DNA from: MED-G105 sp965263305
GTDB lineage: Bacteria; Pseudomonadota; Alphaproteobacteria; Caulobacterales; Parvularculaceae
Length of the DNA: 64,000 nucleotides
Direction of reading: 5' to 3'
Assembly (NCBI GenBank): GCA_965263305.1
Contig: OZ253666.1
Coordinates: 2,976,001 to 3,040,000, forward strand
Below, piece after piece: positions 52,507 through 61,118 of the stretch. Position numbers and translations under genes: made by a program. Below the pieces are notes generated by a model that saw nothing but the letters and a program-made list of their open reading frames with translations, ran no database searches and was not told where the DNA came from. Positions within the stretch are counted from its first letter, which is position 1; the number at the start of each line of letters is the position of its first letter.

Positions 52507-53304
52507 GTGACGACATCATATACCGACCTGATCGACGCCATGCAGAGCGGGTCAGATCAGGCGCCCCTCTATCAAGTCACCATCCCTGAAGACTGGATGC
52601 AGGGGCGCACAACCTATGGCGGCTTAACGGCGGCGTTGTGCCTTGAAGGTGTGTTAAAGTCCTATGACGCCTTACCGCCTTTGCGCTCTGCGCAGATTTC
52701 TTTCATTGGCCCGGCTGGCGGGACCGTTTCGGTCACGCCGTCGCTCTTGCGTCAGGGAAAGTCAGTTACCTTCGCCGGCGCTGACCTCCACGGTGAAAAG
52801 GGCCTTGCCGGGCGGGCGGTCTTTGCTTTTGGCGCCGGGCGCGCCTCGCAATTTGATGTTTCCTTTACCGAGACCCCCTCGACCCGACCGCCGGAGGCTT
52901 GCGAGGATTTCTTCCATCGCGTGTTCAGACCGCCATTCGCGCAACATTATGAGAGTAGGTTGATGCGAGGTGGTCGGCCGGTTAGCGGCTCCGCCGAGCA
53001 CGATCATTTTACCTGGGTGCGCCACCGTGATGAGGCGGCAACGTCCATCTCAGCTGTACTCGCCCTCGCAGATATGATGCCGCCCGCTATTTTGCCGATG
53101 TTCACGGCGCCGGCGCCAGTCTCGTCCATGACATGGATGCTGAATTTCCTAACCGAAACGCCCTCAACCCGTGATGGGTGGTGGCTGTTTGAGACGCGTG
53201 CTGAAAACGCTGCAGAAGGGTATTCGAGCCAAGATATGATGATCTGGAATCGTGACTTGGAACCGGTCATCGCCGGGCGCCAATCCGTGACGATTTTCGC
53301 TTAG
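52507..53304 (+). CDS. Thioesterase family protein (TesB-like double hotdog)
   Basis: A 265-residue protein with the double-hotdog organisation of TesB-like acyl-CoA thioesterases. The first hotdog has VTIPEDWMQGRTTYGGLTAA and LRSAQISFIGPAGGTVSVTP; the second has SAVLALADMMPPAILPMF and SSMTWMLNFLTETP. The end SSQDMMIWNRDLEPVIAGRQ matches the active-site region of the family. The start is GTG with GAAGGAAG further upstream than usual. It lies tail to tail with glutaryl-CoA dehydrogenase with a 9-nt gap; its acyl-CoA substrate is unknown. Confidence 0.86.
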   Translation: MTTSYTDLIDAMQSGSDQAPLYQVTIPEDWMQGRTTYGGLTAALCLEGVLKSYDALPPLRSAQISFIGPAGGTVSVTPSLLRQGKSVTFAGADLHGEKGLAGRAVFAFGAGRASQFDVSFTETPSTRPPEACEDFFHRVFRPPFAQHYESRLMRGGRPVSGSAEHDHFTWVRHRDEAATSISAVLALADMMPPAILPMFTAPAPVSSMTWMLNFLTETPSTRDGWWLFETRAENAAEGYSSQDMMIWNRDLEPVIAGRQSVTIFA

Positions 53305-53313
53305 CAAAACCGC

Positions 53314-54522
53314 TTACTGAAACGCCTGTAACCCCGTCTGTGCACGGCCTAAGATCAGGGCGTGGATGTCATGGGTCCCCTCATAGGTATTCACGGTTTC
53401 CAAATTCATCCCATGGCGGAGGATATGGTACTCTTCGGAGATGCCATTTCCACCATGGATATCCCGCGCAACGCGCGCGATATCAAGGGCTTTGCCGCAA
53501 TTGTTCCGTTTCATGAGGGAAATCGCTTCGGGCGTGAAAGCGCCTTCGTCTAAGAGCCGACCCAACTGAAGCGCGCCTTGCAGGCCGAGGGCGATTTCTG
53601 TCTGCATATCGGCGAGTTTTTTCTGCACAAGCTGGGTGCCGGCGATAGGTTTGTCGAAGACAATGCGCTCCATCGCGTAATCGCGGGCCGCCATCCAACA
53701 GAATTCCGCCGCGCCCATGGCCCCCCAAGATATACCGTACCGCGCTTTATTAAGGCAGGAAAACGGCCCGCGCAGACCTTTTACATGGGGCAATAGCGCA
53801 TCATCGGAGACGATCGCATCATCCAGGGCGATCTCGCCTGTGATGGAGGCGCGAAGCGATAGTTTGCCTTTGATTTCCGGCGTCGTGAACCCGTCAATGC
53901 CGCGTTCCACGATAAAACCCCTGATCTCCCCGTTGAGTTTCGCCCACACGACAGCGATATCGGCGATCGGGGAGTTCGTAATCCACATCTTCGCGCCGTT
54001 TAGTTTGTACCCGCCATCGACCTTTTCCGCCTTCGTGCGCATGGCGCCGGGGTCGGAACCGCCATCAGGCTCGGTTAGCCCGAAGCAGCCAACCCATTCG
54101 CCGCTGGCGAGTTTGGGCAGGTATTTCTGTTTTTGGTCTTCGGTCCCAAAGGCTTCGATCGGGTACATCACGAGCGAGGATTGGACCGACATGGCGGAAC
54201 GATAGCCGCTGTCCACCCGTTCGACCTCCCGCGCGATCAACCCATAGGCGACATGAGACGCGCCGGCGCCGCCATATTGCTCTGGGACCGTCGCGCCGAG
54301 GAGGCCCTGTTCGCCCATTTCCGTCATGATCTCGCGGTGGAAAACGCCGTCGCGATTGGCCTCGATGACGCGTGGCATTAAATGGTCTTGGGCGTAACCG
54401 CGCGCTGCATCCCGGACCATCCGCTCCTCGTCGGAAAGCTGACCGTCCAAATCGAGGGCGTCTTTCCAATCGAATTTTTTGACATCTGTTCGGGCAGCGG
54501 TTTTGACAGCAGGCTGGGACAT
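53314..54522 (-). CDS. gcdH: Glutaryl-CoA dehydrogenase
   Basis: An FAD enzyme of the acyl-CoA dehydrogenase family that converts glutaryl-CoA to crotonyl-CoA in lysine and tryptophan breakdown. The N-terminus LDLDGQLSDEERMVRDAARG, the middle FGLTEPDGGSDPGAMRTKAE (FAD/substrate region), RYGISWGAMGAAEFC and the end NTYEGTHDIHALILGRAQTG are the GCDH-type blocks; the Glu in YEGTHD is the catalytic base. At 402 residues it has the expected length. No other lysine-catabolic gene is close, so assignment rests on the sequence motifs. Confidence 0.9.
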   Translation of the reverse strand: MSQPAVKTAARTDVKKFDWKDALDLDGQLSDEERMVRDAARGYAQDHLMPRVIEANRDGVFHREIMTEMGEQGLLGATVPEQYGGAGASHVAYGLIAREVERVDSGYRSAMSVQSSLVMYPIEAFGTEDQKQKYLPKLASGEWVGCFGLTEPDGGSDPGAMRTKAEKVDGGYKLNGAKMWITNSPIADIAVVWAKLNGEIRGFIVERGIDGFTTPEIKGKLSLRASITGEIALDDAIVSDDALLPHVKGLRGPFSCLNKARYGISWGAMGAAEFCWMAARDYAMERIVFDKPIAGTQLVQKKLADMQTEIALGLQGALQLGRLLDEGAFTPEAISLMKRNNCGKALDIARVARDIHGGNGISEEYHILRHGMNLETVNTYEGTHDIHALILGRAQTGLQAFQ

Positions 54523-54633
54523 GGAAAAAGCCTCATGAATAGGGCGATTGGTGAGGCCAATAGGCCCCAGAAAGTCTCTTGCTACTGTAAATGAGCACCC
54601 CTTTTGATCAAGGGCGCCGGGTCTGAGATTGCG

Positions 54634-55521
54634 TTATGACGCAGCGCCAGCATTAAGCGCCCGTCCCGCCACGGCGTCCAATTTCGCCAAAAGCGCCGGG
54701 TCGCGCGCCTCGGCCGGTGTAATGATCGCGAAGTCGAGGCAAGTTTCGGTGCCGAGGGGGGAAGGCATGCGGGTTGGGCCCAAGGTTTCGGCCAGCAGCG
54801 GCAGCAGTGATTTTGCCGCCTCCGTATTCTGTTTCATGATGGCGAGAACAGAGGCGACATCTACGGGACCTTCTTCCTCGTGCCAACAATCGTAATCTGT
54901 CACCATCGCAACCGTGGCATAGGGTAACTCCGCTTCCCGCGCGAGTTTTGCTTCGGGCAAGTTCGTCATGCCGATGACATCGCATCCCCAGGATCGGTAG
55001 AGCGTGGACTCGGCGAGGGAAGAGAACTGCGGCCCGTTGATGCACAAATAAGTGCCGCCCATGTGATGGGGAATATCGAGGGTTTTACAGGCGCCGGCGG
55101 CGGCATCCTGGAGGGTCGGGCAAATCGGGTGAGCCATGGAAACATGGGCGACGCAGCCAGGGCCAAAAAAGGAGGTCTCCCGGCCGGAGGTGCGATCGAT
55201 AAATTGATCGACGAGAACAAATGTTCCGGGCGCCAATGCCTCTTTAAATGAACCGCAGGCGGAAACAGAGAAGACATCCGTCACGCCTAGGCGTTTCAAC
55301 GCGTCGATATTGGCGCGGTAATTCACGGCGCTCGGCGGTATTGCGTGGCCTGATCCGTGGCGTGCTAGGAACGCGACCTCAACGCCTTTTAACACGCCAG
55401 TGATGATCGGGCCGGAGGGCGCGCCCCATGGGGTTTCGACAACATGCTCTTCGGCGCCGTCCAGCCCGTCGATCGCATAGAGGCCTGAACCGCCAATGAA
55501 CCCAATCTTACGCTTTGTCAT
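54634..55521 (-). CDS. mtnP: S-methyl-5'-thioadenosine phosphorylase
   Basis: Cleaves methylthioadenosine with phosphate to adenine and methylthioribose-1-phosphate, the first step of methionine salvage. The N-terminal KIGFIGGSGLYAIDGLD, the phosphate-site region FLARHGSGHAIPPSAVNYRA (about 51-70), VSACGSF, and GPQFSSLAESTLYRSWGCDV with IGMTNLPEAKLAREAELPY, the MTAP-type signature, are present. Length, 295 residues, is normal. The start overlaps the stop of the TerB-like gene by 4 bp (ATGA), so the genes are coupled. Confidence 0.94.
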   Translation of the reverse strand: MTKRKIGFIGGSGLYAIDGLDGAEEHVVETPWGAPSGPIITGVLKGVEVAFLARHGSGHAIPPSAVNYRANIDALKRLGVTDVFSVSACGSFKEALAPGTFVLVDQFIDRTSGRETSFFGPGCVAHVSMAHPICPTLQDAAAGACKTLDIPHHMGGTYLCINGPQFSSLAESTLYRSWGCDVIGMTNLPEAKLAREAELPYATVAMVTDYDCWHEEEGPVDVASVLAIMKQNTEAAKSLLPLLAETLGPTRMPSPLGTETCLDFAIITPAEARDPALLAKLDAVAGRALNAGAAS

Positions 55522-55901
55522 AGAGAGTATTCTTCCAGCCCCAGGGCGGATTCAATTTTTCGCAGGACGATTTCTTCTTGAGGGGCTAGCGCGTTATCAG
55601 CCACGATAGCAGTCCGCGCCGCCTTGCTCACCATCGCGCTGACCCCGTCTTCATGACGAACTGTGCTAATGGTTTGAAGAACACTCTCAAGCCCCTTGGT
55701 GTAGTCGGACGAGAAAAGGTCAACAAAGTCATTATACGTTTCGGTTAATAAATCCGTATCGAGATTAGAGAGCTCAGGATCGTGGATTAGGCCGCCGAGG
55801 AGCCGCGCTTTCTCGCTATGATCGAAGCGACCGTCCGCAAAGGCGACGGAAAGGTAAGCGCCGCAGACGGCCTGTGTTCTTTCGCGCGTGATATCGGCCA
55901 T
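55518..55901 (-). CDS. TerB-like protein
   Basis: A 127-residue helical protein whose first helix and loop, YLSVAFADGRFDHSEKARLL, match the acidic repeat of the TerB fold (ADGxxxxxE), with a second acidic helix-loop, IVADNALAPQEEIVLRKIES, near the C-terminus. TerB domains bind metals and are common in tellurite and envelope stress contexts. It lies between the HpnM/MlaC-like gene (6-nt gap) and mtnP (4-bp overlap). Function in this operon is unknown. Confidence 0.75.
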   Translation of the reverse strand: MADITRERTQAVCGAYLSVAFADGRFDHSEKARLLGGLIHDPELSNLDTDLLTETYNDFVDLFSSDYTKGLESVLQTISTVRHEDGVSAMVSKAARTAIVADNALAPQEEIVLRKIESALGLEEYSL

Positions 55902-55907
55902 GGACGG

Positions 55908-56600
55908 TTAGGCCGCTGTTTCTTGCTCTAGGCGTTCAATCAATTGATCGACACCGTTTTGTGCAATGAATGACGAGAACTCTTCACGCTTCACCAGCAT
56001 AATGGAGACTCCCCCAACGATGATGTCGATGGCTTTCCTATCGCCGCTTTTTAAGCTGCGCACACGCCAATCGACGTTCAGAGGGTTACCATCATCACGG
56101 AAAAACTGCGTGCGAACGACAACGTCCTTACGGCCAACAGCTTTCGCATCAACGACGGATAAAGGGCGGCCGATGATTTCCTGAAACTGCTCGGCATATT
56201 GCTTTGTTATGTATCCTGGGAAGACGTTTTCATAGCGCGCTAGTTGTTCTTCGCTCATCGTTTTGCGCGATTTGCCGAGCATAATCTTGCCAATCGCATC
56301 AATGGCGAGGCCTTCCGTCAATACCGCTTGAAAATCGGCGAGTTGGGTTTCGGCGTCGGCTTCTTCGTTTGTTAACGCCGCTGTTGCTTCTTCTGTCAGA
56401 TTTGTCGCAAACGCAACGGCGCTTGCCACTTTGTCTTCACGACTGTCTTCTTTGCCGTCGGCGGCGGTTTTGGCGGGCGTCTCTGCTTGGGTGGCGCCAT
56501 TTTCGATTGTCGCTGCGCGGGTCGGCGCGCTTAGCAATGCCATTGACGCGGTCGCGACCAATAGGAGCGATGAAGATGGGGAAACCGAAAACAAAGCCAT
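55908..56600 (-). CDS. MlaC/HpnM-like periplasmic lipid-binding protein
   Basis: A 230-residue Ttg2D/MlaC family protein, which in the Mla system shuttles phospholipids and in hopanoid loci is called HpnM. The N-terminus is a signal peptide (SSLLLVATASMALLSAPTRA). Core blocks are LGKSRKTMSEEQLARYENVF, PGYITKQYAEQFQE and DIIVGGVSIMLVKREEFSSF. GAGAGGG lies 6 nt before the ATG at 56600, which decides among four in-frame starts. It follows the HpnN-like gene, so the HpnM name is favoured over MlaC, but this is inference from order. Confidence 0.85.
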   Translation of the reverse strand: MALFSVSPSSSLLLVATASMALLSAPTRAATIENGATQAETPAKTAADGKEDSREDKVASAVAFATNLTEEATAALTNEEADAETQLADFQAVLTEGLAIDAIGKIMLGKSRKTMSEEQLARYENVFPGYITKQYAEQFQEIIGRPLSVVDAKAVGRKDVVVRTQFFRDDGNPLNVDWRVRSLKSGDRKAIDIIVGGVSIMLVKREEFSSFIAQNGVDQLIERLEQETAA

Positions 56601-56809
56601 AGAATGCCCTCTCATAAACAACATGTCGGATCCGACCGGGTGTAATTCGATCGGCGTCTGCCTATTCGTCCAATGATCCGATAGCGCTCTTGTGCATTGC
56701 ATATAAGACAGAATTTGGGCGCTGATCCAGCACCGGTGTGTCAAATAAGGTGTCTGGGCGTCGGATCAAGTAGCGCGGGCCCCTTCAAAAGGCGCGAAAC
56801 GCCCTGATT

Positions 56810-59416
56810 TTACGTCGATTTTGAACCCGTTAACCGGTCTCGCCATCGCATCGCTGCGGGGAGCACCACAAGGGTACAAATTAACGTGAACGCGATAGCG
56901 ATGGACAGTAATTCGCCCATGCTCGCCGTCCCGCGATGGGGTGAGAGCATCAGGCTGGCGAAAGACGCCACGGTCGTGAGCGCCGAGAACAGAACGGCGC
57001 GCGGGGTCGCGGTTCCGAAAATCGAATCATCCTCGCGGATTTTACGTTGCCGCATTACGAGGTGAATGCCGCTATCGACGCCAATGCCGAGGAGCAGGGG
57101 CAGAACAATAACATTCGCGTAGTTGAACGGGATGTCGAACAACACACCCGTCGCCGTCGTTAATGCCGCCGCCAAGGCAAGGGGGAAGATCATCAGTAAT
57201 ACATCACTAAAACGTCGTAACAGCGCCCACAAGAAAACGCTGATAAAGGCAAAGGCGATCCCTGTCGCTTGCAGCATCGCTTCTGAGATGATGTCGCCGG
57301 CTTTTTGAGTTTGAATCGCGCCGCCGGTGATATCGGGGAAAATGTCTTCGACGCTGGAGGTAAACCGCCGCCGCGCCGCCGGGTCGCGCACATCTTCTAC
57401 CGGCAAAAGGTCGACGCGCCATTGTCCGTCATCGGAACGGTAACGGCGCACCAGGGTCGAAGGTAACGACGCCTCGTCGACTTCGTCTGCGGAAAGCTGG
57501 CTTTCCAGTCGCTCAATGAGCATCGGCCAAAAACGGAAGACATTCTCTTCAACGGTTTCGAGCGAACCAGGATTGGAAAGGGCGGCGTCGATTTGTTGAG
57601 CGAGGTGCGCGCCAGCGCTGTTCGATTGATACGCCTCATCAAGGCGGGCTTTTAAGGCCGCTGCCCCTATTTCGGCGTCAACCGCTTCAGATTTGTCAGC
57701 TGTTGCGCCAAGAGCAAATACGAGAGAGCCGGCCGCGATATCGATAAGCTCCAGCTTTTCATCCTGATCATCGGGGATGAAATCCGGTAAAGAGCGCACT
57801 GTCCTCACGGTTTCAATGGTGCGGGCCTTTTCTATCGTCGCCAGTGCCTCCTCTTTCGACGCCGTTAATCGCGATAGGCGGTAAGGGAGAGTGTTTTCAT
57901 CCGCGAACAGAAGGTTAAACCCTCTGACAGAGGCGCTGTTGGGGTCGCGCAGGCCCATGGGGTCCGCGTCAAAACGGGCTTGTGGCAAGAGCGTGACGGC
58001 GGCGACGCCCAAAAGAATCGTAAGGAGCGCGATGGGCGTGGAGAGTTTATCGAGAACGTCAAATAGGCTGCGGACAACCCCTGAGCCCGGCTTTGGCGGT
58101 GGTGGTTTTAAGGCGCCCAGCATCGCTGGCAAGAAGGTGATGGCCACTAGAAATGCGATAATGACCCCGGACCCGGCGATTATGCCAAGCTGCGCGATAC
58201 CAATGAATTTTGTTGGCGCAAACGCGAAAAACCCGATGGCCGTCGTTGGTGCAGCAAGGGCGAGCCCGACGCCGGCCTCCCGAACGCCGCCGCGCACGGC
58301 GGTCGGCCATCCTTCCTCGCGCAGACGTCTGTCTTGAATGTGCAGCAAAAGGTGGATCGCAAAATCAAGTCCCAACCCCACGAGCAGTACAGTAAAGGCG
58401 ACGGAGACAAGATTGAGCTGTCCGACGGTCGCCGCGGCGAAGGCGCCTGTTAGCACCAGCGTGACGATGAGTGAGGCAAGCGTCATACCGGCGACGAGCA
58501 CCGATCGGTAGGCGATTATCAGCAACAATGCGACCAGCACAAATGACAAGGCCAATGAAAGCCCAATACCACGGGTCACCGCCGAGAGTTCGTCAGCCCT
58601 CAGCGCCGGTTCGCCTGTTATGAGGGTTTCGACCCGACGTTCCACGCGAGAGGGCCCATTGATCGCGGCATGGACGGCCTCGATTTCCGTTTGAAGAGCG
58701 GCGATCGCGGGCTTGGCCGGTTGTAAGCGGCTGAAATCAAGCTTCGGTGTTGCGTAAACCAGGCGAATGACGCCTTCCGGTCCCGGATCATCTGTGTTGA
58801 GGGCGCCCTGCCAGGCAAACGGGCGTGCGTGGCCTTCTAAGCTTGCTTCGATCACCAAGCTGAGCTCGGCGTAGATATCCTGAAGGGTGTCTTGGCCGAT
58901 ATCGGCCCTTTCCGCGAGCGCATCATTATCCGCCAGGGTTTGGAAAAATACCCCGATGGTGGGCGCCTTCACGAGGGTTTCAATAAGGCCCGCCGCGCGG
59001 CTCAGCTGGGTGAGACGTTCTTCAAGCTCTTCTTCAGAAAGATAAAGGAGGCCATTCTGTAGGAAAAATGGCTCTGCCGACGGCGAGAAGACACTGTTGA
59101 ACATGTCATCGCGCGCTAAGAGTCGTTTGCGCAGCGCGGCGGTAAACGCCTCCGCCTCATCAAAGGTCGGGGCGCGCACGATGACGGCGATGTCATTCTT
59201 AATCTCAGGAAAGGCGGTTTTTAGCGCGGCCGCGCGCTCTTGGAATTCCAGCGTCGGGTCCAGCATCGCGCTTGTATCGGTGTTCACCTTGAGGGTGTTC
59301 ACCGCATAAAATCCGGCAAGCGCGGTCAATACAATAATGGCGAGCGCCAACGCCCAGCTCAGACGGCGCGCGAGACCGATCCATCGGATCATGAGAAATT
59401 CAATGAGACGCAGCAT
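56810..59416 (-). CDS. hpnN: HpnN-like MMPL/RND family transporter
   Basis: An 868-residue inner-membrane protein of the RND superfamily, MMPL-like class, matching the hopanoid transporter HpnN in size and order next to an HpnM-like gene. Twelve membrane spans occur as 1, then about 280-440 (SLALSFVLVALLLIIAYRSV and following), one near 470, and about 715-860 (AFISVFLWALLRRFSDVLLM, LPLLLGIGVDSGIHLVM). Two large periplasmic loops separate them. HpnN in other bacteria moves hopanoids to the outer membrane. No hopanoid biosynthesis genes are in the window. Confidence 0.85.
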   Translation of the reverse strand: MLRLIEFLMIRWIGLARRLSWALALAIIVLTALAGFYAVNTLKVNTDTSAMLDPTLEFQERAAALKTAFPEIKNDIAVIVRAPTFDEAEAFTAALRKRLLARDDMFNSVFSPSAEPFFLQNGLLYLSEEELEERLTQLSRAAGLIETLVKAPTIGVFFQTLADNDALAERADIGQDTLQDIYAELSLVIEASLEGHARPFAWQGALNTDDPGPEGVIRLVYATPKLDFSRLQPAKPAIAALQTEIEAVHAAINGPSRVERRVETLITGEPALRADELSAVTRGIGLSLALSFVLVALLLIIAYRSVLVAGMTLASLIVTLVLTGAFAAATVGQLNLVSVAFTVLLVGLGLDFAIHLLLHIQDRRLREEGWPTAVRGGVREAGVGLALAAPTTAIGFFAFAPTKFIGIAQLGIIAGSGVIIAFLVAITFLPAMLGALKPPPPKPGSGVVRSLFDVLDKLSTPIALLTILLGVAAVTLLPQARFDADPMGLRDPNSASVRGFNLLFADENTLPYRLSRLTASKEEALATIEKARTIETVRTVRSLPDFIPDDQDEKLELIDIAAGSLVFALGATADKSEAVDAEIGAAALKARLDEAYQSNSAGAHLAQQIDAALSNPGSLETVEENVFRFWPMLIERLESQLSADEVDEASLPSTLVRRYRSDDGQWRVDLLPVEDVRDPAARRRFTSSVEDIFPDITGGAIQTQKAGDIISEAMLQATGIAFAFISVFLWALLRRFSDVLLMIFPLALAAALTTATGVLFDIPFNYANVIVLPLLLGIGVDSGIHLVMRQRKIREDDSIFGTATPRAVLFSALTTVASFASLMLSPHRGTASMGELLSIAIAFTLICTLVVLPAAMRWRDRLTGSKST

Positions 59417-60035
59417 GCAATTGGTCTTGTATTATTCGCCCGCGGCTGTCAGCCCTTTTCAATCGGGCCCATCGCCAGAAATTTGACTGAACCATGCGGC
59501 GCCCCGGCGGAGCAAGGGGCGGGGGCTCTTTTCGCGGTAAAATCTGATCCCCGTTGCATTTCTTCTTCGGTGGTTCTTTTGAAGATTCGTTTTGCTGGCC
59601 GGTCGCTGGCCGGCTAGAGCCCCGCCTTGTCCGCGTGCGGCGGCTCAGCTACTCGTTGTTTGCTATGTGCGATAAACCACAAACTCTCCTTGATACTGGC
59701 GATTCCTGCCATCCGCTCGCGTTTTTACAAACTGCGCGCGCGACAATGGTGCGCGGCCTGTGGGCCTCAACCTTGTCCGGCGAAGCGGTCGGGCATCGCG
59801 CCCATGAGGGGCGCGCAAAAGGGTCGGCCATCATTCACGGGAATTCTTCTGTCGTTCGTTCTCATCTCATTGGCGTGGCGCTGGGGCGCCTTCAACCGCG
59901 CCGCCGTCGTTGCTCGGTTACACCTCGGACCCTCAGGGGCGTTCATTTGGCTATTGGTTTTCAGCGGCGTCGGCCAGTTAGAGCAGGATCGGTTTCGCAG
60001 AGCCCGTTACATCCATCGGTACAGGGATTGCTATC
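59417..60035. other. Intergenic region between hpnN and astA
   Basis: A 619-bp region separating divergent genes and likely to hold both promoters. A plus-strand frame from an ATG at 59804 to 60082 encodes 92 residues with two hydrophobic stretches (TGILLSFVLISLAWRWG and GAFIWLLVFSGVG), but overlaps the astA start and lacks a ribosome binding site. It might be a small membrane protein, yet I do not call it. No RNA gene was recognised. Confidence 0.4.
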
Positions 60036-61061
60036 ATGAGTTCGGCATTGATCAGACCCATTGTGGCGGGCGACTTCGATGATATTTTAGCCCTTGCCCA
60101 ACAAGCCGATGGGGGGATGACAAACCTCCCGAAGGATGAGGCTGCGTTGCGCGCACGGATTGATTTTATTTTACACAGTTATGACCAGGGCGGCAAAGCG
60201 CCCAATGGCGAGACCTACATGATGGTGTTGCAATTGGATGGGCGTATCCTCGGCACGACGGCTGTTTTCTCCGCGGTGGGTTTAGAAAGTGGTTTCATCA
60301 ATTACAAAATTGTCGAAGAATTCCACCGTTCACAAGAGCTAGACAGGCGCACGCACCGCCGCGTGATGATCCCGAGCCATGATTTTACCGGTGCTGCAGA
60401 AGTTGGCTCTTTGTTTTTGGCCAAGGACGCGCGCGGCGGTGGGTACGGTAAGTTACTCGCCCGGGCGCGCTATTTATTCATGGCGCAATCGCCGGAAATT
60501 GTCGACGATCATGTCTGTGCGGAGTTACGCGGTTGGCGGGCGCCTGACGGGACGATGCCATTTTGGGAAGCCTTGGGCGCGCGCTTTTTTGATATGGAGT
60601 TCGAAAAAGCGGATCTCCATAATTCGGCCTATGGAAATCAATTCATCCAGGATCTGCTCCCGCGACACCCGGTTTATGAATCGCTCCTAAGCGATGAGGC
60701 CCGGGCCTGCATGGGCAAACCCCACGATAACGCCAAGCCCGCCTATGAGATGCTCATGGCTGAGGGGTTTGAGTTTAACAATTACATCGATATTTTTGAT
60801 GGCGGGCCGTTAGTTGATTGTCCCCTAAAACGTATCAAGACGGTGCGCGACAGCACCCTCGTCACGGTTGCTAAAATCGTAGACGCCAATGATGACCTGA
60901 AAGACGCCGAAGATTATCTGGCAGCGACGGGCGCGGTGCGCAGCTTTAAATGCGCGCGCATTCCCCTGCAGGCGACAACAGAATTTGCCACCATCAGCTC
61001 GGAAGCGGCTAAAACCTTGGCTGTGGCCGTGGGCGATAAGATCCGTATCGTCCCGTGGTGA
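60036..61061 (+). CDS. astA: Arginine N-succinyltransferase
   Basis: First enzyme of the ammonia-producing arginine succinyltransferase pathway, transferring succinyl from succinyl-CoA to arginine. RPIVAGDFDDILALAQQADG begins the protein, ALEEFHRSQ-like residues are present as YKIVEEFHRSQELDRRTHR, and EVGSLFLAKDARGGGYGKLL is the CoA-binding strand-helix. ICAELRGWRAPDG-like residues (VCAELRGWRAPDGTMPFWEA) are the AstA signature. Length, 341, is normal. It heads astA-astD-astB on the plus strand. Confidence 0.94.
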   Translation: MSSALIRPIVAGDFDDILALAQQADGGMTNLPKDEAALRARIDFILHSYDQGGKAPNGETYMMVLQLDGRILGTTAVFSAVGLESGFINYKIVEEFHRSQELDRRTHRRVMIPSHDFTGAAEVGSLFLAKDARGGGYGKLLARARYLFMAQSPEIVDDHVCAELRGWRAPDGTMPFWEALGARFFDMEFEKADLHNSAYGNQFIQDLLPRHPVYESLLSDEARACMGKPHDNAKPAYEMLMAEGFEFNNYIDIFDGGPLVDCPLKRIKTVRDSTLVTVAKIVDANDDLKDAEDYLAATGAVRSFKCARIPLQATTEFATISSEAAKTLAVAVGDKIRIVPW

Positions 61062-61118
61062 GAATGTAAAATGCCTAGAATTTTTTCGATAGAACTCACT
61101 CTGACATAAGGAGACGGT

